A DNA stretch of 64,000 bases, from NCBI RefSeq assembly GCF_050948215.1, contig NC_135164.1:8375116-8439115 (forward strand). The letters are read 5' to 3'. A program made the position numbers and the translations under genes. Positions 50,023 to 61,897 of this stretch are shown piece by piece. The stretch is from Halictus rubicundus. Lineage: Eukaryota; Arthropoda; Insecta; Hymenoptera; Halictidae. Below the pieces are notes generated by a model. The model made no database searches and had not been told where the DNA came from. It saw nothing but the letters and a program-made list of their open reading frames with translations. The stretch's first letter is position 1. The number at the start of each line of letters is the position of its first letter.

Positions 50023-50530
50023 ACAATGGGCAATTTGGACAAAATCGGATTCAAAATCGAGGAACTTTCGATAGGAATGAGGTAGAGCGATGAAATTTTT
50101 TTTAAATGAAAGCTGGAACTTTGTAGAATATGGGAAAAATAGAGAGATTGTGGTACGAACGTTTTTTAACCTCGACAAAATTCGTTAAACGCGCACAAAT
50201 TCAAGAAAATTTTAGTTTTTCCAATACCACGAGCGGAAAACATTTTTTTTTAACATGCTATACATCATTTCCCATAGATTTATTCACCCTGATTTCAAAT
50301 CTGGTCTCAAAATTTGTCTACGACCTCAGGATTTTGCAAAAAATCGATTTTTGTGACAAAAACGAATGAAATCATTTTTTCGTTGAAATGATTGGATGGT
50401 GATAATCTCTCTATTTTTCCCGTATTCTACAAAGTTGAAGCTTTCATTTAAACAAAATTTCATCGCTCTGCCTCATTCCTATCGAAAGTTCCTCGATTTT
50501 GAATCCGATTTTGTCCAAATTGCCCACTGT
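50023..50530. mobile_element. Foldback DNA element with about 130-bp terminal inverted repeats
   Basis: The left arm (50023-50154) and right arm (about 50398-50530) are inverted copies differing at only a handful of sites. The ends are ACAATGGGCAATTTGGACAA and the inverse of TTGTCCAAATTGCCCACTGT. A perfect 7-bp direct repeat GCGGCGC flanks it (50016-50022 and 50531-50537), consistent with target duplication. The spacer of about 240 bp encodes nothing recognisable. The open frames at 49960-50178 (minus) and 50396-50605 (plus) share a peptide because they lie in the two arms. The superfamily is undetermined. Confidence 0.8.
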
Positions 50531-50559
50531 GCGGCGCGCCGGGGCCTCGGATGGAAATA

Positions 50560-51090
50560 TCCGCGTGTCCGCGGCATTAAAACGCGATTAATTCCGGAAT
50601 ATTAATTAGCCGAGAGCCGGGCCTCTTAAACGGTTCCCGAAAAAGAAGGTCCGGCTCCACGACTCGTTGAACCAACGCCAGATAAATCTTACGTAATGCC
50701 GGGGCGTGTTCTCGAGAGCGCGTTTCCGCGTGTTTCGCGTTCCTCGGCCAGTGTTTCTGGCCTCCCGCGCGCGCGCCGCGTCAGATCAATGCCAGCGGTA
50801 ACGAGAAATCATCGAAATCATCGAAATCGCGTCGGCTTTCTCCGTGTCCGGGCCGCTGAGCCGCGGTGAGAACGCTCCCAGCTTCCCACGATAATCAGCT
50901 ACCGAAGAAAGTGCAAACCGCGAAGAAGTCGCGCGCGAGCACCCATGCCAGGCTGCAGCTTAGGCGAACGGGGACAAGAAGCGACCATGATTCATTGGAA
51001 GTCGCGCGAACGCGCGCGCTCGATCTTTGATCGATCGAGTGGAAAAGCAATCGACGAACGCGGCGCCGCACGCTGGAAACGTTTAATCAC
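50560..51090. promoter_or_regulatory. CpG-rich block, candidate promoter or 5' exon region
   Basis: It is strongly GC- and CpG-rich against an AT-rich background, with GCGCGCGCGC runs and a tandem ATCATCGAA. A plus-strand donor-like CGCG|GTGAGAAC occurs near 50872. A plus-strand frame of 90 codons (50945-51217) has no recognised domain. Orientation and gene are unknown, and the call rests on composition only. Confidence 0.25.
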
Positions 51091-54000
51091 TTCTTTTTTT
51101 CTGTTCTTTTTTCGTTTTTGTTATAGTGGAACTTCATTTATCCTAACCGTTCAGTCGTCAACGCGATTAGGACAGGGGGATCGTGTAATAGTGATTCTGT
51201 TTTACGATTTTGATTAAATTTAGATGTTTTATAGATCTCGACATTTACAGGAACTTTTTCCTACACAATTTCGCCATTTTAAAGGAATTTTGGTTAGGTT
51301 TGACTTAGGTGTCACCCCTTTCAAAGAAATACGACATTTTTGGGACCCCCTATATAATTTGAGAAAGTTTCGGTTCGAATAGTTTAGACAACGGATTTGT
51401 ACGCGTGTATGGTAAATCCGTGTATGAGAAATACGATAAAACATTTAATTTGATGGTATTTAATATTGTTCGCGATTCAATGGTAAAATATTCGGCACAG
51501 AAAATAAGTTCGGCTACAGTTTTCATCGATAACGCGTAGGATGTGTTATTTCGCATAAAGATCTAATGATACTAGATCGAAGAATTAGCAGAGAAGATAG
51601 CAAAAGCGTTGCTCTGCATATTTTCGATTTAACTGATTGTCACGTCATGATCCGTGGTCTTCCGCGATGAAAAATTGCATTCTACCGACGAGATGTTTTA
51701 CAGAATAGTCCTAGAATCATGTCGTAAGCTATGCAAATCGAATAGAAGAGACTATTTCTAGAATCGGGACATATTTCAAAGGTTGTTGCTCTATACTGAT
51801 CCATACATCAGTCTTTCAGTGCTCGAAATGATTTCGGATGGCGAAGAAATATTATATTCAGTGGATGCAAATAGGGCGAGGGAGCCAATTACCGTGCGGG
51901 TACCAATTACTGTGCCTATATTAATTATACCAGTATCTTGAAGTGATATTTTGTAATATTTAACCCATAATAGTTAACCCAACAGAGTAAAAATATTAGT
52001 GTTTACGAAAATCATCTGAAATGATGAATTATGGCCAGCTTTTCGAGAAATGGCACCACTGTGCGTTGCGTCGCGCGCCGGCGGAAGTGGGTCGGAGAAG
52101 AAATAGCCACCATGCGTACGGATCCACGCGATCCGAACGACCGAGCTGTTCGCGATCGAGGTAAAAATTTTCATCGCGTCGTTTATATCGGTGTCACGAC
52201 GCTGCAGACCTCCAGTCGTTCCTGTTTTCACCGGATATTTTTCTGGCCGGTACGGTGCAATTACCATACTCGAGGAAAGGCCTCTGAATCCTACGGCTCT
52301 GTGGTTTAGTCTTTTTATGGGATTCCAGTGACCATTTGTAACGATGTGATTTTCTGCATCGTAACCCTCTGGGTCCCCATGAGATTTTTCAATTCACCAC
52401 TATCATTAAAATAATACGAAGCAGCTACGTTTACACATACCGTGCCGCACAAAAGTATAAGACATTTCATGCGCTTGCATATTTTGCATATTCGAAACGA
52501 AAGTATTGCACGTTTTATCCTCTTGTATACAGTGGGTAATCAAATTATTACAATCACTAAATAGATGAGTTTACCATTTTTAAATGGATATCCAGCCACA
52601 CTCAATTCCTATTATATTTTTCAAGTATTTTATAGTTTATTAAATTCTGAATGTACGTTCGGTGATAAATATATTTTTCTCACGGTGGCTCTAACCGTTT
52701 GATCAACTGCTGTACGTTATTTTCTGTAACTATCGAAACCAGAATTGAATATGAAATGCATTTCTAATTAAATATTTGATACAGTGGCTGATCAAATTGG
52801 TAACTTGAACACATCGATGAGCTTACAGAAAATAATTTCTTAAATGAAAGTGTAATTATCCTAATGTACATTTCATTGTGCTGTAATAATTTAATAATAT
52901 TAAAAACAGTATTCTCGAAGCATAGAAAAAAGATATTATATGCGCCAATTGTTCCCAGTTAAAAATTCGAAACAGCCGTGCAGTACACATTGCGATCGGT
53001 AACTGGTGGTACAACCAAAAAGGGGGTGTCCTACATAAAAAAATAACTCGAAAGTGTAAAACAAAATGTTCTCGTACGAGGCTTTGTTTTCGAGGAAGTC
53101 CAGTTTGAAGATCGTCTGACGCGTCTGTTCATGGCTTACCGATTCCACTTGTTACAAATGCCAAGCACTTGGCCGATCTTCAAAGATTTTCGACCGATGT
53201 TTTCACGTAGAATCGGCCCCGTTTGTACCGGCGGTTACCGATCTCCCTGTATGAATTCCATCGTATTAAACAACGGAGCGTGCGTCGATCGGTAGCGGCA
53301 GCACCGTAAACGGCATTCTGTAACGAATACTTTGCGAGAAACTATCTACTACGGCTGAACTCACAGGAATGTAGAGAAGCGGCTAATTTCGTCGTCGGTA
53401 ATTCGAACAGACCGAGCGCGCCGGTACTCAATTTTTGTCCCGTTAATTCCGACGAAAAAATTTTATAGTTCTTCCGGCTCGACTCCGAACAGATTTACGA
53501 GCGTACGGACGAGCACGGGCTTGTGCCTCCCCCACCTTTCCGGTTTCGTCAAAGTTGCACACTTTCTTCGGCCTGGGCACGATCGGTAACCGCTACGGAA
53601 GTGGGATCGATTGTCGAAGCAAACAGCCCGGCCTCCAATTAGGAGAAACCTCGCGGCGAGACTTTCGAATTGCTTTAGAAAATGAATTTTCTTTCCATGC
53701 GCGAAAAGATACCCGCGGACAGAGATCTCGTGGGTCTCCGATTCCACGCGACCCAGTGAAATTACGATCAATTAAACGCCGCGGCGCTCATTGTTGCTCC
53801 GTAATTGGTCAATTGTAACTCGTGCCGCCGAGACGATTCCCGATCCCCCGCGATCTTACGTGTTTCTTCAGATTATGAGATCCAATTAGAAGGGAATCGT
53901 AGAAATCGGTGCGCGATTGTTTCGCGATCTTTATTACCGACTGAGTCCCGATTCTTGGTTTAATTGCGATACTCGACGGTTCGAGGGATTTCCCTTTCAG

Positions 54001-54494
54001 GATCGTTCGTATATTAATCTGATGTCGATGATTGATGGCGACCATGGAAACAGGCAATTACCCTTGACAACAGAATCGAGTCGTACAATCGAGTAGAGAC
54101 GTCGGATTCTTCGTTTTAGTGAAACTTTAGTATGCTGCACGTGATTTAGTGCAACCGGTCGCACGAATAGAACGGAAATGGTTTTGCCCGGGACAATATG
54201 TTGGAAGTGTACAGCAAAATTCGAATATTTATGTAACGGCTGGAAATGTTCTACTCAATTTGTTCCCTTTATTTCAAATATCATTGCTGAACATGGCGAT
54301 TCATATGCAATACACGAACCAGCATTCTAATGTTCGATATCATTTATCTTGCCCCCACTATAATTACCTTCGTTTACGGTTATAGAATGAATCGCAAGAT
54401 ACTTCTGAAGTGGTCGAATACTTTGAACAAGATTGCAGTACTTTATTCCAAATTATCCAAACAAAATATTTTATTCTGTGATTCTAATTGTTAA

Positions 54495-54702
54495 CCCTTA
54501 GCACTCGAATGGTGACTGTAAGGCACCACTAAAAATTGCTGTATCATTGTTCAAAATATGTTTTGCATTATTAAATTTGTTTGTATTTAATAAATTACTA
54601 AACATTGTATGTATAACATGAAAACAAATATATAGAAGGGAAATATTCTAGGTCGGAAGAAATGTTTCCTTTTGGAGATAAAATAGCTTCGAGTGCAAAG
54701 GG
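54495..54702. repeat. piggyBac-type MITE family F, 208 bp
   Basis: It starts CCCTTAGCACTCGAATGG and ends GCTTCGAGTGCAAAGGG, flanked by TTAA at 54491-54494 and 54703-54706. It is inverted relative to 16632-16863, with shared interior throughout. Confidence 0.85.
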
Positions 54703-54734
54703 TTAAAACGAAAATATATTTACCGAAATTTCTA

Positions 54735-54815
54735 TTTAACCCTTAGTGGGCCCTCAGAATGCAGTTTAAAAATGCAACGATTCAATCAAATTATATGTAA
54801 TATCCGTCTCTATCT
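54735..54815. repeat. Possible truncated TTAA-type end
   Basis: TTAACCCTTAGTGGGCCC resembles a piggyBac-type start but no right end is present; a half copy of family B begins at about 54816. Confidence 0.3.
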
Positions 54816-54886
54816 CCCGCGGTAGTGGGGATAACTCCACGACGTTTATCACCCAAGACTTGGCGACATATATAGAGGAATCACTG
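54816..54886. repeat. MITE family B half copy
   Basis: It carries CCCGCGGTAGTGGGGATAAC through to GACATATATAGAGGAATCACTG, followed by TA. The other half is absent. Confidence 0.75.
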
Positions 54887-55739
54887 TACATAGGTTCCCG
54901 TCTCAAAAAAGTTATTCCGCTTCGAAGCGTGTACAGAGTGTATTTTAACTGAGTGGAATTTGCGACTATCGATGAAGTAGCACAACAATAGAATTCCTAC
55001 GCGACGCGGACAAGGTTGCTTCGTCTTGAAGAAGACACGATAATGCCCGCATCTGATGCGACGGACACGTTTTTTCCATCGATGAGTACACGAGGAATTA
55101 GTAGACAGAGTGTATATCGCGATGCGTGACGCTTTCAAGGTCCGGGTCGCGCGAAAAAGTTCGCACGCATGCAGATGGCAGACACGTGTTTACATGGTGC
55201 GCGTTTCCGTGCATTACCCTAAATCGAAATACGAGTAAGACCATGGGGAGCCACGATGTGCGGGATATATTTTTGGCATCGAACTGTTTTCCACCCCGAA
55301 TCCCTTTGGTCACAGGGATCGTAAAGATCGTTGATATTTCTCTTGGAATATCCCCTTGGCCACCGGAACGCGTTCGAGGACGTCGGATTCAGCATGATCG
55401 CTACTCCCCCCGGTTAAACGAGTCCTCTCTCTTCTATAATTAACACCGGCTTTTTGGGAGATACGTTCGATATTTCGGGGGATTTCGACAGACCTGTAAT
55501 TCGAGAGGACATTTTCGACTTTGTATCATGCTTCATTTTTAGACAGCTTCCGCCGGGAAACCGTCTGCCCTCCAAGTGTAACGTTTCGTCTTCGAGAATT
55601 TTCCTCGAGATTTAATGCTTCGGCTAATTGATTTACATAGAATATTCCACCGTGTTATTTGAAATTCATGTCGGGCATGATCTACGAAGTAGAACCAGAT
55701 TAAGAACATGTATACTGTGGATTTAATGGATCTTTTGCG

Positions 55740-55911
55740 AAAAATGACAGGAGAATTCTAAGAATGCATACATAAGAAATTATTTAGCAAATTTATTTCC
55801 TTGGGTATATATTATTTTAAAAATATTGCTAAAAATGTGGGTAACACGTTCTTGTTACTTTATGAAGTAATGCAACATAGTCGCTTCTTTTAGTGCTCCG
55901 CAAACCTAGTG
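55740..55911. repeat. TTAA MITE family E, left end lost
   Basis: The interior TTAGCAAATTTATTTCCTTG and the right end GTGCTCCGCAAACCTAGTG, then TTAA (55912-55915), match the family. The left terminus is not recognisable. Confidence 0.65.
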
Positions 55912-57130
55912 TTAAGATTATTAGGCGAAATGTTGCCTGGATTTGTCGTTCAATTTGCTACGATGTAATCGGTATGTGCGTTTCATTTGTAAATACGAAC
56001 TTGAGGGAAAAAATCTTCTAAATTACAATTGTTTCCACATACAAGTAAACAAACTTTTTTCCTTCACACACTTTCTCACGTCAGTGAAAACACCGGCGAT
56101 ATTTCAGGTGAAAACGTTAGGCGACCCGAGCTGTACGTAAGAAGTAGAAACGGACAGTCATGACCAGACGTATCGGAGTGATTCCTCTTGGCGAAAAGAA
56201 GTGTTGTACAAAAAAATTTAATGAATATCTACATATACAATCAATTTTCTTTTCTTCGTATTTTTTAAGCTTTTCTTGCGTGTTTTTCACTTAGGAACAC
56301 ATTGTAACCACGAGCGGCGCTAATCTCGGATCTCGTACGTACCGAGGTTCGTTAAGTTGGCTTTTTAAAACTGATTATAAGAACGGCGCGAGACGTTGAA
56401 CCGCAGATTATTACAAATGTATTCGTTTTTCAGCTTTTTCTACGTCGACGAAATTCACCGTGGGTTAGTTTATCAAACGCGTATTCGCGGACTGTATAAT
56501 GCGATCGTTACCAGAAGCGAATGTACGGACTGGATTGTAACGGCAAATTATACGCACAATGGCAGTCACAATTCATAAATACATAAATATCTAATGAGAG
56601 ACCGCGGCGGCGCGTTCTAACGGTAGCGGTCGGAAAATTTATGTATCAACTGTATCACATAGTAGTCCGTGGCCGGGCTTCGATCGTTGGTGAAAATGCG
56701 CGGCAAATTAAGACGTTCCGAATAAATATCAATTAATCGAGTGGAACAGTGGAATGACGTTCCTGGACGGCGACGTGCCGTGATTGAACCCTTCCAGCTT
56801 CTCCACCTCCGTAAGGCTATTAATGGACACCGTTTTGGCAATTTGCCTATCGTTTCCTTCCATTCATGTTCCTGTTGCCGCGGCTGTTAAAGGCAAAAAT
56901 AAACCTCGGCGCTGCGATGCTCCCCCCTCCCCTAAATCACCATTACGTTCCCCTCCGTGTCTTCGATTATCTTACCACAGATGATTACGTTAATTGTTTC
57001 ACAATTGCGATAATCGACGTCGTTCATTGGCGGACTTCCACTCGCACCATGCTCGCTTAATTTGCTTCTAATAGACCATCGCTTTTCTTACTTTCGTCGT
57101 ATTCCACAAACGCTGTTTGCCCTTTGTTAA

Positions 57131-57322
57131 CCCCTTGCACTGCTATTTACTTTGTGATTAGAATTTCGTAGAAAAAAGAACGATAGTTTATATTTATTGA
57201 GATACATATCAACTATAACAAAATCGAATTTTATTTCGGTTTAAAGGAAATCGATGACATATTTATTAGACCCTGTTCGGAATCTTCGTCACGAGTCTGA
57301 CTCGATTTTGTGGGGCAAAGGG
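57131..57322. repeat. piggyBac-type MITE family G, 192 bp
   Basis: It starts CCCCTTGCACTGC after TTAA (57127-57130) and ends TGGGGCAAAGGG before TTGA. Its right part (CACGAGTCTGACTCGATTTTG) matches an inverted fragment at about 13040-13080. Confidence 0.65.
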
Positions 57323-58297
57323 TTGACAAGCATTGTGGTCAGAGAAAAAAGGTGTTTTGGCAAAAGAAGCTACACCAATTTAATATTTAGTTCCCATTAA
57401 TCTTGTACTGATTAATTTCAACCAAGTACCAAAAGTACAACACCAGAAAAATTAATTTCCAGCCAGCGAAACTGTCCAAGTTTTGCTACGTGGAGTTTAG
57501 ACGTCGAAGATCACACATTTTCCGTGAATGCACGTTTCCGCACGTTGACGGGTGAACCTGTTACACTGGCCTATTACTATACTATTAATTACAGTTAGAA
57601 AACCGCAAGAGCCGTTGCATAACTCGAGCCGAAGGTTTTTCTCGAATTCTGTAGCACCGTTCACCGCGCGGAGAGAGAGACCACCGTGGCAGTCAACGTG
57701 TTAACTGGCAATGAATTTTCAATGATCGAACAATAGAAACCGTGATTAGCTGAAAAGCGAGCAGCTAAACAACGCGGACCATTACCGGTGTCTGTAACAT
57801 TAACGCGACACTGACAGATTTATTGCTCGGCACTGAAAGGATATTCGATCGCATGTCGGCAGTTATGAGAGTGTGAATAATTTCGTATTCAACGCGTACG
57901 GCGGACATGCGAAGCTGACAATGTCGCCTACAAACGAGATGTACGTTTCGGCAGGAATGAACGGCGACCTTCGTATCTTCGAAAAGAAAAGAGTTGTTAT
58001 GTTGACCAAAAAAAAAATTCTAGGATATGAACTCATAATCTGTAGAAATAATTTTTTTGTACACAGCATAATTTAGAGGTGATTCGAGATGATCAAGTGA
58101 GGTGTCTCGCACCCTGTATACATTTCATGTTAAAAAAAAAAAAAAATACAAGTCACAAAGTTTCAAGTGTCCTACAAACGGCAAGAAGTTTTCTGCGAAT
58201 ATCTCGGAAACGTGAAATTTCCGCCAAAAACGAAAGTAGTATTCGTGTTCACCGGGCCGAAACGAATAGAACGACGTGTGACAGGTACCAAAAGCTT

Positions 58298-58311
58298 GGG
58301 GGGGGGGGGGG
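58298..58311. repeat. Poly-G run
   Basis: About 14 consecutive G residues. Confidence 0.85.
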
Positions 58312-58769
58312 TAATTGTGAAGTTCAGTTTCAGTAAGTTCAAAAACCTGAAAACGTTCCTCCCTCTGCTACAAATTAAATTGCACGTTTATCCCGGAGCT
58401 CTCTCGGAGTATTCCGGTCGGGATTTAATAAATGCGCTCGCGCGATTTACGCGGGCTGCGTATCGCGTTTGAAATTCCGAGTTTATGGGGCCATTAGTGA
58501 ATTGCTGTTCGTCGAGCCTAATTACGCCGGCGAAGGTTTAACCGATAGAGTGTTAAAGGTGAGGAGGCGATGCCGATCGGGGGGGTGGGGAGAGGCTTTG
58601 CGGGGAGGATTAAATCGCACAGGTGCGGGCCCGACGTATTCGCGATGTTCTTGGTGAGTAACGCGGCCTTTCTACGTGACATTTGAGAGGCAAGAAAACA
58701 CGTAGGTGGAGTTCTTGCGTCTCTCCTGTTATAGGATGCAAGGACGACCAGCTGCGAGAGCCGACTGCC

Positions 58770-58770
<1 letters not shown>

Positions 58771-58807
<37 letters not shown>
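58771..58807. repeat. GA microsatellite
   Basis: About 18 uninterrupted AG dinucleotides. Confidence 0.9.
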
Positions 58808-58810
<3 letters not shown>

Positions 58811-59495
58811 TGCAACGTCGATTTTCAGTATCGTCGCTGATTTTAGCCTGGCACCGATTCGACATTGATTCGCGTCTCACGTCGCTCGTACAATTACCCA
58901 GAGTCGCTCAAATTACGCGTCACAGTTCAGTTTAATAGCGGCAAATTATCGTTGAATCTTGTCCTTCGGATCGCGCGTGCACCGCGGCGCATTAACGACG
59001 CATTTACAACTGCACACTAGCCGACTTTACGCGTTCACCGTACAACTAAGTGTACAATACGATTTTCACGACTTCACCACGGTCGAATTGGCCTTTCGGT
59101 TTTATCCTCGACTCCGTGAAATTGTTAATAAGGTAAATAATGCACTCGGTACTCGATTCTTCGATGCATTAACTTAATTCGGAGGATTTAATCTGCACGG
59201 CGATCCACAATCTCCTTATGAGAATGTCAACGGATGATATTGTGCGATACTGCTTTTATATGGACGGATTATCATGGTATAATGTACAGGCTTCTTTGAT
59301 TTGTGTTCTTGTCTGCATTCCTCAAAGTTTCCATTCTTAGAAAGTTTGTACAAAGAACCTCGGCATGAATATCGGGCATTCTTTTATTCCGCTTCTTTTG
59401 TCCTTCGCCGTGGTCAAAGCGTTCCATGAAGTTTCAAACTGTATTCTTGCAATGTCTTAACATTCACTTTTCGCATAGGTGCATACAATCCAGTA

Positions 59496-60095
59496 CAGTA
59501 AAGTCTTGCTCTAAGCCGAACGGAACTACACGATCTTAGTCAGTTCGCCTATCCCCTCCACTAGGCGACTAATCCGATACCGGCTCGGGTACATTCGGTG
59601 TGAACCACTACTAATCCAACTACAAAACTTCTTTATTTTTTATTATTTTTTTATGATACTTCCGCCAACTTACTCGTGGCATTTTTCCGATTAAAATGAC
59701 AGTAAACACGATATAATTTGAGTACAGTTGTACTTAGTGGTTTAATTGACGGTACGTACAGTGTGATTTCTCTATATATGTCGCCAAGGTCTGGATGATA
59801 AACGTCGCGGAATTATCCCCATTACCGCGGGGTGTGAGGGGCCACGAAGCTCGAGAAGTCTCGGACGAAGAGGAGTGTAAACATAACACGGCTCGAGTAT
59901 GTCTCCTGGACGATATAAGACGCTGGCAAGACCCGTGTCGTCGACATATATCGAGGATTCATTGTGATGTGTTTACACGCGCTGTTCTCTTCTACGTTCG
60001 GACCGGTCGACGCGGTCAAACAAGAGAATAGTAGCCCTACACGATCTATGTCACAGCACGGACCCGGCTATTGGACTTGGATCGAGACTTTACTG
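59496..60095. repeat. MITE family A interrupted by a nested family B copy
   Basis: It starts CAGTAAAGTCTTGCTCTAAG after TA and ends GGATCGAGACTTTACTG before TA (60096-60097). It lies in reverse orientation relative to 206-494. The interior aligns to that copy until GGTTTAATTGACGGTA, where family B (59759-59964) intervenes, then resumes at GTTTACACGCGCTGT. Confidence 0.8.
59759..59964. repeat. MITE family B nested in family A, 206 bp
   Basis: It starts CAGTGTGATTTCTCTATATATG and ends CATATATCGAGGATTCATTG. TA precedes it at 59757-59758. It is the best-preserved copy in this orientation. Confidence 0.85.
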
Positions 60096-61698
60096 TAATG
60101 TGAATACTAATTTCATAGCTATGCAATCCGTTCCCTAGAGGCGTCTGAAATGTTTTCTGATGGCCGAGGAGCAGTTTGCTAGCAAGTTCGAAGTTGTAGG
60201 AGTTGAATGAACGACGCCGTAGCCTAACCAAATGTTCAGTGCCCTGGATTGTAACACTGAAACAACTGACAAAGCTACTGTTACGACATTTTCCTCGGGA
60301 CTAGTGACGTCTACGATTCGGTCAGCTGGCTACCCGGAAAAGAAATCGTAACCGGTTGTTACGTAACCGGCACGATTGACTAGACAAAAAGACACGTTCC
60401 TGCAGAACCGGTAGAACGTTCACGGATTTTATTAATGTTACAGATCTCTAATCTATTTATCTTTACGATGTGACCCAGAGATTTCAACGGCAGTTCAAAT
60501 AGTTGCCCTTTCGAACATTTGTTACGATCATTCTAGTCGTTGATCTGTCACGTTCGCCGCTGTCAGCACGCCTAAATTGATTAGGCTAATCGTTTTACAG
60601 ATACCTACCATGGATCAACTGAGAAAAGCTGGGGTTTAATATTTATCGATTCGTTAATCCTGTGTAATCCAAACATTAACAGAAAGATGATCACACTGTT
60701 TCTACATAGTCATGTCATAGTTAATAAACTTTTGGGACAATCTAATATATTAGAACACATTCACGAAAATAAGTTTCGCGAACGTTTCCAATTTATCCTT
60801 CGCACAATTAAATTGGGTTTAGCACAACAGTTTGTTACACTTGTTGATCACTTAAAAAACACTCGGGGAAAACTAGCATAGCGTACACTTCCGGAATGCA
60901 TAAGAATCAGGATTATACCGATTGCTTTGACAAGCTAACCGTAAATTGTACAACTGTTACCCGCGATGATTTCTTAATGCTCACTGAAAATGTGAGGGAA
61001 GCAATAAATATACAGTTTAAAAGTAAATAACACTATACGCTTTCGACGGTTGAACAAATAAAATCCTCCGAATATTGAAAAGTGTCCCGATTCCAATTTC
61101 GACCCGTTTCGCATAAGACATAGTATCGCTAAAACTGTTATTACGACACTTGTACTAAGGTGCATTCAAACATCTTTTTACGCATGGTTGCTCCGCAAAC
61201 CTGTAACGACTTTATGAATATTTATCTTGTTGGTATTTCCTTAACACATGCATCGACTACCGGACCGGTAACCGTAAAAATTCCACAAACTCCATTACTA
61301 AGTAACTTATTCGATGCAATAAAAAACGAAGAAAGTTGACATTTATTACAGTGACTCCTTTTTTAACTCCTGCGTCTGACAGGTCTTAACAGAATCTGGC
61401 ACACTCGATGCATTAGCAACAAAATTAATTTTTATATCTCAATTCTACTTTTTTATATTTATGCATTTTACGCGGTACACTTAAATGTGTACTTTACGAG
61501 ATATTACACACAATCAATGTTGTAACGCAATGATGAAACCCGATATTTGGGAGAAACTCATTTCTTTAAAGTTTCACCATTTTTTACTTGGATTCAAATA
61601 ATTTTTTATATCACTTTATTCCGTTTCATATCTTGTTCTGCATTAAAAATTGGGCTATTCGATTTTAGAGGCTTCTCAAAATGCGGTTTTAGCGTGTA

Positions 61699-61897
61699 CA
61701 GTAAAACCTTGATCTAAGCGCAATCCTCGGTTCCGTGTTGTGACATAGATCGTGTAGGACTACTATTTTCTTGTGAGCGCGGTAATGTTAATACTTTACA
61801 ACTAGAGTTTTTTGACCCCTCGCAGGGTAAGTCCCCCCGGTGAAGAGGGTAGTGACTAATATCGTGTAGCTCCGTCCGGCTTAGAGCAAGACTCTAC
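61699..61897. repeat. MITE family A, diverged copy of about 200 bp
   Basis: It starts CAGTAAAACCTTGATCTAAGC after TA and contains GTTGTGACATAGATCGTGTAGG. It ends near CCGGCTTAGAGCAAGACTCTA; the last bases of the right end are mutated. Confidence 0.75.

Noticed and set aside
49960..50605. Two frames sharing a peptide, on opposite strands
   Set aside because: They are the two arms of the foldback element, not paralogous genes.
52031..52170. Possible plus-strand first exon with GAG|GTAAAA donor
   Set aside because: Weak donor, no homology and no downstream exon identified; a minus-strand frame overlaps equally well.
57863..58076. Overlapping open frames on both strands
   Set aside because: No motif or splice support; flanked by homopolymers and repeat-like sequence.
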